Assembly (NCBI GenBank): GCA_947465645.1
Contig: CANIBQ010000011.1
Span: 1-64,000, forward strand
Direction of reading: 5' to 3'
Length of the DNA stretch: 64,000 bases
Source: Acidobacteriota bacterium
GTDB lineage: Bacteria; Acidobacteriota; Vicinamibacteria; Vicinamibacterales; UBA2999
Within the stretch, counting starts at the first letter, position 1. Every line of letters starts with the position of its first letter. Shown here piece by piece: positions 35,253 through 45,358 of this stretch. A model generated the notes under the pieces. The model was not told where the DNA came from and made no database searches. It saw only the letters and a list, made by a program, of their open reading frames with translations. The translations under genes were made by a program, and so were the position numbers.

Positions 35253-35951
35253 CTACTTCCCCCAGCGTTCCGCGATCCACTGCCCCGCCGCCTTGAGCGG
35301 CTCCACGTAGCTCCCCATCTCATAGTGCCCGACGCCGCGAAGCTCCACGAATCGGATCACGCGTCCGAGCTTCTCGAGCGCGCGCGCATTCTGTTCCGCC
35401 GGCGCAAACGGGGCGACCTGATCGTCCCGGCTGTGGACGACGTAGGTGGGCATGGTTGCAAGGCGGTCAACCGTCTCATCCCGGATAGACGCCGCGATCG
35501 GGATCGCCGCGGTGAACACATCCGGGTGACGCGAGGCGATGAACCAGGTGCCGCGGCCGCCCATGCTGAACCCGGTCACCAGCACGCGACGACGATCGAT
35601 GGCGTATTCCTTCTGCACGCTGCCGATCAGCGCCATCACCGCCTGGTCCGCCAGCGGATCGTTCCAGGAGGACGCGGGGGTGTCGGGCGCGACCACGATC
35701 GCGCCGAGGTCGCCGAGCCCAGGCAGCACGACGCCGCGCATGAACGAGCTGCCGTAGTACGGCATCCGTCCTCCCGGGTGGAGTGCCAGGATCAGAGGGC
35801 GCGGCTTGTCTGGACTGTAGTCGGTCGGAACCGAGATCCCGTAGGTGACGCTGCCGACGCCCGGCACCTCCAACACCTTGTTCTGAATGCGCCCGACCGA
35901 GGACGCGGGTTGCGCGAGCAACGCCACGAGCAGGAACAGCATCATGTGCAT
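35253..35951 (-). CDS. Exported alpha/beta-hydrolase (esterase-like)
   Basis: A 232-residue secreted hydrolase with a short signal peptide (MHMMLFLLVALLAQPASS). The fold markers are LILALHPGGR (oxyanion), RVLVTGFSMGGRG (nucleophile elbow), VVHSRDDQVAPF (acid) and GVGHYEM (catalytic His). It resembles PHB-depolymerase or phospholipase/carboxylesterase-like secreted proteins. Substrate unknown. Its first two codons and the 60 bases upstream are part of a 69-base repeat shared with 39525-39593. Confidence 0.85.
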   Translation of the reverse strand: MHMMLFLLVALLAQPASSVGRIQNKVLEVPGVGSVTYGISVPTDYSPDKPRPLILALHPGGRMPYYGSSFMRGVVLPGLGDLGAIVVAPDTPASSWNDPLADQAVMALIGSVQKEYAIDRRRVLVTGFSMGGRGTWFIASRHPDVFTAAIPIAASIRDETVDRLATMPTYVVHSRDDQVAPFAPAEQNARALEKLGRVIRFVELRGVGHYEMGSYVEPLKAAGQWIAERWGK

Positions 35952-36044
35952 GGAGGGACCATCCTAGAACAGAAAAGGCGGACCTGAAGGTCCGCCTCTA
36001 CGTACTGCACTTGTTACCCGGTCCGGCTGAAGCCGGACACTACG
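35946..36044. repeat. 69-base duplicated upstream element plus a GTAGTGTCCGGCT copy
   Basis: Bases 35946-36014 match 39525-39593 with only four differences, including an AGGCGGACCT palindrome at the centre. A GTAGTGTCCGGCT palindrome in reverse orientation follows at 36020-36044. Both 69-base copies start within the first codons of a minus-strand gene. Confidence 0.9.
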
Positions 36045-36142
36045 TACGGGCTAGGTTGCGCTGCGATCGGCGTTGTCCGCCATCTCGCGGTCGCTCGGCG
36101 CCATCAGATGGCGGGCCGGCTGACGCCGGTCCCCACGTGGTT

Positions 36143-37060
36143 CTAGTTCGAGTACTCGAGCACGGTGACGTTCCAGCGATCCTCGTCGTCGTACTGCGTC
36201 GCCGGTCCCGCCGCAAACGTGATCGTGTGGGAACCGGCGGACAACGACACCGCGGTGACGAGTGAAGTCAGCGCGCGGCGCTTGCCGCCTTCGCAGTTGA
36301 CGACCCCGCCGTTGAGCGTGCCTGTTTTCACGCCGTCGACGAGCGCCGCGACCCACAGATCGTTGAATCCCTGCTGCGCGCACCACGCCGTGCCTGACGC
36401 CTGCACCAGCACGGTTCCGGGCTTGGGCAGGTTGACGTTCACGGTGATGACACCGCCGCCGGCACTGGGCGGGGGGGAGATAGTGAACTGCTGCGCGAAG
36501 ATCAGCGCGCCGCTCGATGGTCCGGCGATCCCCTGGGCACCCTTCTCTCCCTGAATACCCTGGATGCCCTGATCACCCTGCGGTCCCTGCGCACCGGTTT
36601 CGCCGGCGTCGCCCTTCACACCCTGGTCGCCCGTGTCCCCCTTCGCTCCCTGAACGCCTTGGTTCCCCTGCTCGCCCTTGTCGCCGTTGGCACCCTGGAT
36701 CCCCTGGATGCCCTGCTCGCCCTTGTCGCCGTTGACGCCCTGGGCGCCCTGGATCCCCTGCTCGCCCTTGTCGCCTTTAGCGCCCTGGATCCCCTGGATG
36801 CCCTGAGTGCCCTGGTCGCCTTTGACGCCCTGCGTGCCCTGCTGACCGATGAGTCCCCAATGCACCGCCGTCTCCGCGTTCGTGCAGGCGCCGTTGGCGC
36901 CGACGATGCGCACCTGATTGCTGCTCTGCTGCACGCACGCGTGGATCACGCTGGGATCCGCGTTGCCCCCGTGGGCCGAGGCCGTCGTCGGGTACGAGGC
37001 CATGACAGCCGTAACCAGGAACGCGCCAGTGATCGCCGCAACCGAATTCGTTCTATTCAT
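36143..37060 (-). CDS. Exported collagen-like protein with C-terminal globular domain
   Basis: The 305-residue protein has a signal peptide ending at TTASA, a short Cys-containing head (residues 31-71), an unbroken run of about 36 Gly-X-Y triplets (residues 72-180), then a 125-residue beta-rich globular tail. The triplets are nearly proline-free and dominated by Gln and by charged Lys-Gly-Asp or Lys-Gly-Glu pairs (GDKGEQ), the known way bacterial collagens stay stable without hydroxyproline. The tail (SGALIFAQQFT, ending VTVLEYSN) may act as a trimer cap. Likely a surface or secreted structural protein; host or matrix binding is only inference. Confidence 0.92.
   Translation of the reverse strand: MNRTNSVAAITGAFLVTAVMASYPTTASAHGGNADPSVIHACVQQSSNQVRIVGANGACTNAETAVHWGLIGQQGTQGVKGDQGTQGIQGIQGAKGDKGEQGIQGAQGVNGDKGEQGIQGIQGANGDKGEQGNQGVQGAKGDTGDQGVKGDAGETGAQGPQGDQGIQGIQGEKGAQGIAGPSSGALIFAQQFTISPPPSAGGGVITVNVNLPKPGTVLVQASGTAWCAQQGFNDLWVAALVDGVKTGTLNGGVVNCEGGKRRALTSLVTAVSLSAGSHTITFAAGPATQYDDEDRWNVTVLEYSN
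36521..36847. repeat. Tandem-repeat coding block for Gly-X-Y triplets
   Basis: The coding DNA of the collagen region is made of 9-base and larger reiterated units (CCCTTGTCGCC, CCCTGGATCCC). It is prone to slippage, so triplet number may vary between strains. Confidence 0.88.
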
Positions 37061-37328
37061 AGTGTTGTCGTGTCTCTTCGTCGTTTGTGTCAGTTAATGA
37101 GATACAAACGACAACGCAAGGCACGCACCGCGACGGTTCCGATCGATTTATCAATGAATTGGCGGCTGGTCCGACGCGAGGTGACGGAGATACGTCACCG
37201 CGAAGGTCAGCGAAGGCGGATCTCCGACACCGCGAGAGAGGCTGGCCATCGCACTGGCCGGTTCACGCTGGCAGGCCGGGTCCGGTACCTGGAACCCGAC
37301 CTACCTGGCGTTCAATAGATCGGGACGG
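37061..37328. other. Gap without a recognisable gene
   Basis: No frame here has coding character that matches a known family; the short plus-strand frames look like noise. The stretch is slightly less GC-rich next to 37100 and lies upstream of the collagen-like gene, so it may hold that gene's promoter. I see no clear promoter motif. Confidence 0.5.
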
Positions 37329-37868
37329 TTAGTCGAGTCTCGCCATGTCGGTGCAGTAATCGATGAAGCCGGAGACAAGCCAAGCCATCTTAATTGCGAT
37401 TGCATTGTGAGCCTGGCAGACCTGGGCCAGCCTGCGCTTCAGCGTCGCAAACACGGCATCCGAACTCACATCGGCGAACTGCTCGCGGAAGCTCTTCACG
37501 TCGCCGAACACCTGGTCGTCGATGATGCTGACCAGGCCGTACAGCTCCAGGAGCGTGTTCTGAAGTGGGGTCGCCGTCAGGAGCAGCTTCGGCACATCCG
37601 CCAGCGCCTGCTTCAGCGTGCTGGCGATCACATTTCCAGGCTTGTAGACGTTGCGCAGCCGATGCGCTTCGTCCATGACGACGATGTCCCAGTTGGTATT
37701 GGCTACATCGGCCGCCTTGCCGCGCGCGAACTGGTACGAGCAGATCACAATCTCACCGTCGGGCTCGAAGGGGCGCAATGTCCCCTGCCTGATCGCGTCG
37801 TCGGACAGGGTCGCCGCCGCTCGCGGCGTGGCGGACAGCCATGCGCCGTTCGGAGCGCGCCGACTCAT
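37329..37868 (-). pseudogene. Remnant of a SNF2/DEAH-type helicase
   Basis: The ORF of 179 residues contains a recognisable helicase core fragment: GEIVICSYQFARGKAADV, then WDIVVMDEAHRLRNVYKPGN (DEAH box, motif II), then PKLLLTATPLQNTLLELYGL (motif III) and SFREQF. The upstream Walker A region and the whole second RecA domain are missing, and the last 28 residues (QAHNAIAIKMAWLVSGF) match nothing. The full-length relatives exceed 900 residues. A GC-rich, possibly decayed stretch (37869-38236) precedes it. It looks like the trace of a lost helicase, perhaps from a defence gene set. Confidence 0.75.
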
Positions 37869-38109
37869 TGCGCAGCAGAAACGCGAGTGGAGCGATTCAG
37901 CGCCGCGAGTTCGTGCCGCGTGACCGAGAGCGATGGAATCAGCTCGGACGGTGCATGCCACGATGGCTGTCGTTGGAAATAGCACTACTCGCGGCGGGAG
38001 CGGAAGGACATGAGCGGAGAGAGCGTTCCCGGCGTGCGGAGCCGGCGCAGGGATGGCCGCCACGCCGCAAGCGGCGGGACACCAATCCGATCCACGTTCG
38101 CTGTCTACA

Positions 38110-38197
38110 CTTGTCGCGAACCCTGCGGGTTCGCGGGCAAGCCTGACCCGCCTTCGCCGCTTCGCGGCTTCGGCGCGGCGAGCAAGGCTTGCCCCAC
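38110..38197. repeat. 88-base composite palindromic element
   Basis: This contains GCGAACCC-TGC-GGGTTCGC and a GCCGCTTCGCGGC block flanked by GCAAGCCT-type arms. It is the reverse-complement copy of 35153-35240. Its first 30 bases (CTTGTCGCGAACCCTGCGGG and on) also recur at 39589-39618. Confidence 0.88.
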
Positions 38198-38236
38198 AGG
38201 CTTGTCACACGGGCATCTGTTCCCACTGAAACGCGG

Positions 38237-38830
38237 CTAGGTGACGGCCGGCACCCGCAAGCCGGCTTCTGCAGCTAGCTGTTCAATCCGGGAACTCCGC
38301 GCCGTGATATTCGCGAACCCGTGAAGCCAACTTCCGCCGATCTCAGGTACATCGAACCACCGGACCGTGCCGTCTGCGCCGACGGCCCATTTGACATCGA
38401 CGCGGTGAGCATTCTCGAACCACTCGCATGCGGAAATGTCGAAGTGGTAGTAGTACGCGCCGCCCCCGCCACGCGAGAATTCGCTGCGCCTGGGCGGGAC
38501 CGCGATACCGAGATGCACTTCATGCCGTCGCTGGTATCCGGGCAGCACCACAAGATCGCCGGGAAGGATTCCAGCAAACTGCTCCAGGAAGCGCACGTGA
38601 TGCGCCTTCATCATCGAACCGTACGCAACGTTGGCCCGAGATCGCCAGGCGGGATGCCGGAGATCGCCGGCTGCCGGCCACCCCACCCGGGCGAAACCAT
38701 CCCGAACGCACTCGTCGTGATAGTTAAACTGACGATCCGGAAATTGGGGACGCTCGCCAGGAACATAACGTGAAGTTCCGGGCTCGTTGTGAGCAGTCTC
38801 GCCGTTTGACCGGATAAACCACGCGCTCAT
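38237..38830 (-). CDS. Protein of unknown family, possible PUA/EVE-like domain
   Basis: A 197-residue protein from ATG 38830 (MSAWFIRSNG). I do not recognise a named family. The central layout resembles PUA-like or EVE-like domains: an initial WFIRSNG strand, DGFARVGWPAAGDLR, then ILPGDLVVLPGYQRRHEVHLGIA, a YYYHFD strand and HRVDVKWAVG. Such domains read modified DNA or RNA and often lie beside restriction enzymes. Here the neighbours are decayed genes. It could also be a fragment, as the open frame upstream runs directly into the broken Rossmann gene. The assignment is tentative. Confidence 0.55.
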   Translation of the reverse strand: MSAWFIRSNGETAHNEPGTSRYVPGERPQFPDRQFNYHDECVRDGFARVGWPAAGDLRHPAWRSRANVAYGSMMKAHHVRFLEQFAGILPGDLVVLPGYQRRHEVHLGIAVPPRRSEFSRGGGGAYYYHFDISACEWFENAHRVDVKWAVGADGTVRWFDVPEIGGSWLHGFANITARSSRIEQLAAEAGLRVPAVT

Positions 38831-38855
38831 ATCTGCAGGTCTGAGACGTAACCGT

Positions 38856-39530
38856 TTACGTACGCGCCCAATTGCTCTGCGTGCGGCGTTGATCGGCCAG
38901 ATCGCGGATGGCTGCGTTTTTGATGATGCGGTTTCGAACACCGTCGGCGGTGGCCTGAGCATCGCGAGGCCGATGTCGTCGCCGGAGGCATAGAGACTCC
39001 GAAAGGGCTTCAGCAGGACGCGGGCGATCGGACGAAACACTTTGTAGCCGAATGGCTGACTGGCAGACGGCATGCCGTCGATTGACGCGGGGCGGTCGCA
39101 GACCGCATCGAACTGCGAGAGGAGATCGCGCTCGGTCTCGGCCTTCACGCGCGCCCACATGAACCGGCTGTCGAGCGCGGCTCCGGCGCCGCTGATGAAG
39201 TGAAACGCCGCGGCGGGACTTCCCTGTCGCAGCGCGCGCGCCGCCGCCATCGCGTAATCGTAGGTGATGGTCCGATACTCCGCCTCGCCTGACACCTGCC
39301 GCACCGACTTGCCGAGGCAGTAGAAGCAGGCATCGACGCCGGCGAATGCGTCGGCGGCGGACGTGAAGTCCTGGAAGTGGCTGTGGGTCGTCTCGCGCAG
39401 CCTGGGATGCGCCAACCCGAGTGGACGTCGCACCATCGCGCGAACCTCCGTGACATCGCCAGCGGCCAGGCAGGCCCTCAAACACGCTCCCGCCGGCGGA
39501 GCCGCTCGCGCCCACGATCAGGAGGTGCAT
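38856..39530 (-). pseudogene. NAD(P)-binding Rossmann (epimerase-like) gene with two frameshifts
   Basis: The start MHLLIVGASGSAGGSVF (ATG 39530) is a clean glycine-rich NAD(P) site. Around 39476 the reading moves to another frame, which then carries the family body: VTEVRAMVRRPLG, DACFYCLGKS, FHFISGAGA, SRFMWARVKAETE and PIARVLLKPF. Near 38960 it must move back to the first frame to give the normal end (TADGVRNRIIKNAAIRDLAD). Two opposite shifts in one gene point to decay or assembly error. The gene would have been a nucleoside-diphosphate-sugar epimerase-like oxidoreductase of about 220 residues. Confidence 0.8.
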
Positions 39531-39645
39531 GGCGGGACCATCCTAAAACAGAAAAGGCGGACCTGAAGGTCCGCCTTTACCTACTGCACTTGTCGCGAAC
39601 CCTGCGGGTTCGCGGGGCAAGCCTGACAAGGCTTGCCCCACGTAC
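39525..39645. repeat. Second 69-base element copy followed by a palindrome block
   Basis: Bases 39525-39593 match 35946-36014. They run on into a GCGAACCC-TGC-GGGTTCGC hairpin and a GCAAGCCT-GACA-AGGCTTGC palindrome (to 39645), which ends just before the nrdJ stop. This hairpin stack may also serve to end nrdJ transcription. Confidence 0.9.
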
Positions 39646-39648
39646 TAC

Positions 39649-42606
<2,958 letters not shown>

Positions 42607-42755
42607 GTCTTTCCTCCGAACGATGGACACACCTACCCCGTACAGTGCATCCCGAAACCTATGTTGTGGTTCCGCCTTTGACGACCGGAGGGAGGTCCGG
42701 TCTGGGCCAGAGCTGGGAAGTTCGGGCCTTTGTTACCGTCTCAAGCGCGACCGAC

Positions 42756-42784
42756 AATATGCGCCCACGGATCCACGATGTCAA
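42756..42784 (-). promoter_or_regulatory. Sigma-70-type promoter for nrdJ
   Basis: On the minus strand, TTGACA (42779-42784) and CATATT (42756-42761) are 17 bases apart, a near-consensus promoter pointing at nrdJ. The start codon is about 150 bases downstream, leaving a long 5' leader. Confidence 0.7.
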
Positions 42785-42793
42785 CATGAAAAA

Positions 42794-42809
42794 CCACAAC
42801 ATGTAGCGC
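42794..42809 (-). promoter_or_regulatory. Candidate NrdR box next to the nrdJ promoter
   Basis: On the plus strand the 16 bases CCACAACATGTAGCGC match 11 of 16 positions of the NrdR box consensus (ACACWATATWTWGTGT), by hand alignment. The site sits just upstream of the -35 box. The core ATGTTGTGGTT recurs in opposite orientation at 42661-42671, making an inverted pair about 120 bases apart around the promoter. NrdR represses ribonucleotide reductase genes in many bacteria. Confidence 0.45.
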
Positions 42810-42911
42810 TTTTGAATTAGGGCAGGCGCAAGATGTTGCCTTTTCATTGTCGCATGCGGAATCGATACGGTTGGGCGCAGTCGAAAGAAAAGGCCGGAAA
42901 AAGGGGCAGGA

Positions 42912-42931
42912 GGGAGGCTTTTCAGCCTCCC
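42912..42931. other. Hairpin in the nrdJ upstream region
   Basis: A perfect 8-bp stem, GGGAGGCT-TTTC-AGCCTCCC, lies 175 bases upstream of the 43107 gene and beyond the nrdJ promoter. No U-tract follows on either strand, so it is not a standard terminator. Confidence 0.6.
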
Positions 42932-42954
42932 CCGTTTGCACAGGAAGGGTGACT

Positions 42955-42988
42955 GGCGGACTGTGTCCCGCCACTTTCGCAGCGGGAC
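42955..42988 (+). promoter_or_regulatory. Mutually exclusive hairpins upstream of the 43107 gene
   Basis: GGCGG (42955-42959) can pair with CCGCC (42968-42972), but the same bases also take part in a stronger stem, GTCCCGC with GCGGGAC (42965-42971 and 42982-42988). Two alternative folds in a leader can work as a switch; nothing else here proves one. The rest of the 42607-43106 gap shows no gene. Confidence 0.3.
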
Positions 42989-43106
42989 GAGGAAACTTTC
43001 GAACTGTCCACCTATAGAGCAGACGGCGTGCCAACTCCTCAATACGGCGACGGAGACCAGCGACGCCGATATTTCCTAAACATTTCAAGCGATACTGGCT
43101 TCCAGC

Positions 43107-43970
43107 GTGGTCAAAGCATGGGTAACGACCGGCACATGGGTAACGAGCTGGACGGCCAGCCGTCTCATGGTGGTCGTGGCGCTCGTGACCGGACTCGCGG
43201 CGCCAACGGCCGCACAGACCGACCTCGACGATCTCATGGCCCGCGTCCTCGCGCGGCGGGATGAAAACTGGAAAAAGCTGCAGCAGTACGTGCTCGAGGA
43301 GCGCGAGACCTTTCAGCTGCTGGGACCCGGGCGGGTCCCGGTCTACGGGTTCCGGCGGGAATATTCCTGGTTCCTGCGGGACGAGGCCTTCATCCGCAGC
43401 CCGGTTCGCGCCGACGGGGTACCGATCGGCGAGCAGCAGCGCCTGCGCGCCGAAGCGGAATGGGTCGCCAGGCTCAAGGAGTCGAAGGAGCCGAGGTTCG
43501 TGTCGTACGCCTATTTCCTCAGGTTCACATTCGACCCTGGGCAGTACGCCCTCGCCGGGCGCGAGCGGCTCGACGAACGCGACGTGCTCAAGATCGACTA
43601 CTACCCCACGCGGCTGTTTACGGAAGGACGCACGCGTCCCAACCGGAGGCTGCGGGACAAGGACCAGGAGATCGGCGACCGGATGAACAAGGTGTCGCTG
43701 GTGACCCTCTGGGTCGATCCGGTGGAACACCAGATCCTGCAGTACGTGTTCGACAACGCCGACATGGACTTCCTCCCCGGTTACTCCGTGGCGCGCGTCG
43801 ACGGACTCGAGGCGTCGATGCGCATGGGAGAGATGTTTCCGGGGGTCTGGCTGCCCCGGACGATCAGGATCCGCTCCCGCCTGATGCTGGCGACCGGCCA
43901 CGTCGAGGCCGCGTATGACGTCGATTACTACGATTACAAGCTCGCCGCAGTTGCCACGCGGGTGCGATGA
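43107..43970 (+). CDS. Exported protein of unknown function (outer-membrane-lipoprotein-sorting-like fold possible)
   Basis: A 287-residue protein with a signal peptide (SRLMVVVALVTGLAAPTAAQ). The GTG at 43107 or an ATG at 43167 may be the start. The mature part opens with a helix (DLDDLMARVLARRDENWKKLQQYVLEE), then a long beta-rich region: PVYGFRREYSWFLRDEAF, RLDERDVLKIDYYPTRLF, LVTLWVDPVEHQILQYVF and GVWLPRTIRIRSRLMLATG. The strands resemble LolA/LolB-type half-barrels, but I cannot confirm the family. Its TGA overlaps the ATG of the Omp85-like gene (ATGA), so the two likely act together at the outer membrane. Confidence 0.8.
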   Translation: MVKAWVTTGTWVTSWTASRLMVVVALVTGLAAPTAAQTDLDDLMARVLARRDENWKKLQQYVLEERETFQLLGPGRVPVYGFRREYSWFLRDEAFIRSPVRADGVPIGEQQRLRAEAEWVARLKESKEPRFVSYAYFLRFTFDPGQYALAGRERLDERDVLKIDYYPTRLFTEGRTRPNRRLRDKDQEIGDRMNKVSLVTLWVDPVEHQILQYVFDNADMDFLPGYSVARVDGLEASMRMGEMFPGVWLPRTIRIRSRLMLATGHVEAAYDVDYYDYKLAAVATRVR

Positions 43971-45292
43971 CTCTCACGGGCCACGGAGGCACGGCGGCAC
44001 GGAGGTTTCTTGGATATTTATCTCCGTGTCTCTGTGTCTCCGTGGCCTGTATCTCGTCGCTGCCGGTCGCCGCGTACGCCCAGGACACCATCGCCGAGAT
44101 TCGCGTCCACGGGAACCACACGACCCCCGAAGCCGACATCCTCGCGATTGCCGGGCTCGCGGTGGGCGAGGATGCGAGCGAGGCACGACTTCGCGGGGCC
44201 GAGCAGGCGCTGAGCGCGAGCGGGCGCTTCGATGCGGTCGAGGTCAGGCGCCGCTACCGCACCATCGCCGATCCTTCCGCGATCCTCGTGATCGTCGTCG
44301 TCAACGAGCGCCCCGCTGTCACTGATACCGACCTGATACCGGGACCTTTGACGCGTCTGCGCAAGGCGGGCATGTGGCTCCCGATTCTGTTCGCGCGTGA
44401 TGGATATGGGCTCACCTACGGCGCGCGCGGCGCGGTCGTCGATGCGGTCGGTGACGGCAGCCGCCTGTCGGTCCCGCTCACGTGGGGCGGCGAGCGGCGC
44501 GCCGCCGTGGAGTTGGAGCGGACGTTCGCGCGCGGGCCGCTCTCAACCGCGCGCGCCGGGATGTCGCTCACCCGGCGCATCAACCCGCACTTCAATGTCC
44601 CTGACACGCGGCGCGATCTCTCGATTCACGCCGATCGCACGATCACACGCTGGCTGCGGGCGACCGCGTACGGCCGGCTGGCTCGCGTGACGTTCGGAGC
44701 TGGCGAGGGCCGGCACGCCGTTGCGGGCGCAGACGTCACGGCCGACACGCGGCTCGATCCTTCGTTCCCACGCGACGCCGTCCATGTGAATGTCGGCGTC
44801 GAACGGCTTGGGTTCCAAAGACCCGACGGTCTCCGCCCACCAGCGGAACGCCATACCGCCCACGCCAACCGATGGACGGCCGACGTGCGCTCTTACGTCG
44901 GGATCGGCGGATCGGCGGTGCTGGCGCTGCGCGGGCAACTGGCGCGCGCAGGCGCCAGCCTTCCCCCGTCGGAGCAGAGCCTGCTGGGTGGCGGCGACTC
45001 GCTGCGCGGTTACCGCGCGGGTCATCGCGCAGGCGACGGCATGGTGGCGGTGTCCGCGGAAGCACGCCTTCCCCTGACGTCTCCGCTCAGCTTCGGGCGA
45101 TTCGGCGTCAAGGCATTCGCCGATGCGGGGACGACCTGGTTGTCGGGACAACGCGTCGTGGGCCGGCGTTTCGATCGGGGGATGGGAGGCGGTGTCTACT
45201 TCGGAGCGACCGCGGTCTCGGGAAGTATCGATGTCGCGTGGCCCCGGCAGGGCAGGCCGAGGGTGCACGCGGGCTTCGGCGTGAGGTTCTAG
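43967..45292 (+). CDS. Small Omp85-family outer-membrane protein with one POTRA domain
   Basis: The 441-residue protein has a signal peptide ending AYAQD, one POTRA domain (residues about 41-120: IAEIRVHGNHTTPEADILAIAGL and on) and a 16-strand-type barrel ending in Phe (HAGFGVRF). The LLGGGDSLRGYRAG segment corresponds to the Omp85 family's lid-loop (V/I)RG(F/Y) motif. One POTRA is fewer than BamA (five) or TamA (three). The hydrophobic core of the signal peptide (SPCLCVSVA, residues 19-27) is encoded by the CTCCGTG arm of a dispersed repeat. It is coupled to the upstream secreted protein. Confidence 0.87.
   Translation: MTLTGHGGTAARRFLGYLSPCLCVSVACISSLPVAAYAQDTIAEIRVHGNHTTPEADILAIAGLAVGEDASEARLRGAEQALSASGRFDAVEVRRRYRTIADPSAILVIVVVNERPAVTDTDLIPGPLTRLRKAGMWLPILFARDGYGLTYGARGAVVDAVGDGSRLSVPLTWGGERRAAVELERTFARGPLSTARAGMSLTRRINPHFNVPDTRRDLSIHADRTITRWLRATAYGRLARVTFGAGEGRHAVAGADVTADTRLDPSFPRDAVHVNVGVERLGFQRPDGLRPPAERHTAHANRWTADVRSYVGIGGSAVLALRGQLARAGASLPPSEQSLLGGGDSLRGYRAGHRAGDGMVAVSAEARLPLTSPLSFGRFGVKAFADAGTTWLSGQRVVGRRFDRGMGGGVYFGATAVSGSIDVAWPRQGRPRVHAGFGVRF
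43975..44050. repeat. CACGGAG inverted repeat inside the Omp85 signal-peptide codons
   Basis: Left arm 43975-44004 and right arm 44022-44047 are complementary. The right arm and three more bases (44022-44050) are identical to 6469-6497, an intergenic copy. Confidence 0.92.
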
Positions 45293-45358
45293 ACCACGAA
45301 GAGCACGAAGGGCGCGAGAGGTTCACCTCGACTCGGAAGTTCGATGGTCACAGGGCCA

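Noticed and set aside
36521..36847. CRISPR-like or satellite array in the collagen gene
   Set aside because: The periodicity is 9 bases and follows Gly-X-Y codons in an open frame with signal peptide; it is coding.
38237..39481. A 414-residue fusion of an epimerase and the PUA-like protein
   Set aside because: The open frame arises because the epimerase is frameshifted into the frame of the downstream gene; the epimerase's true start and end lie in another frame.
35103..39645. CRISPR array from repeated palindromes
   Set aside because: Copies are unevenly spaced, in both orientations, differ in family, and no spacer-repeat periodicity or cas gene exists.
42607..43106. Possible cobalamin riboswitch upstream of nrdJ
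   Set aside because: I looked for the B12-box pattern on both strands; only a chance CCCGCCACT word is present and the surrounding stems do not fit. A B12-using reductase is also not the usual target.
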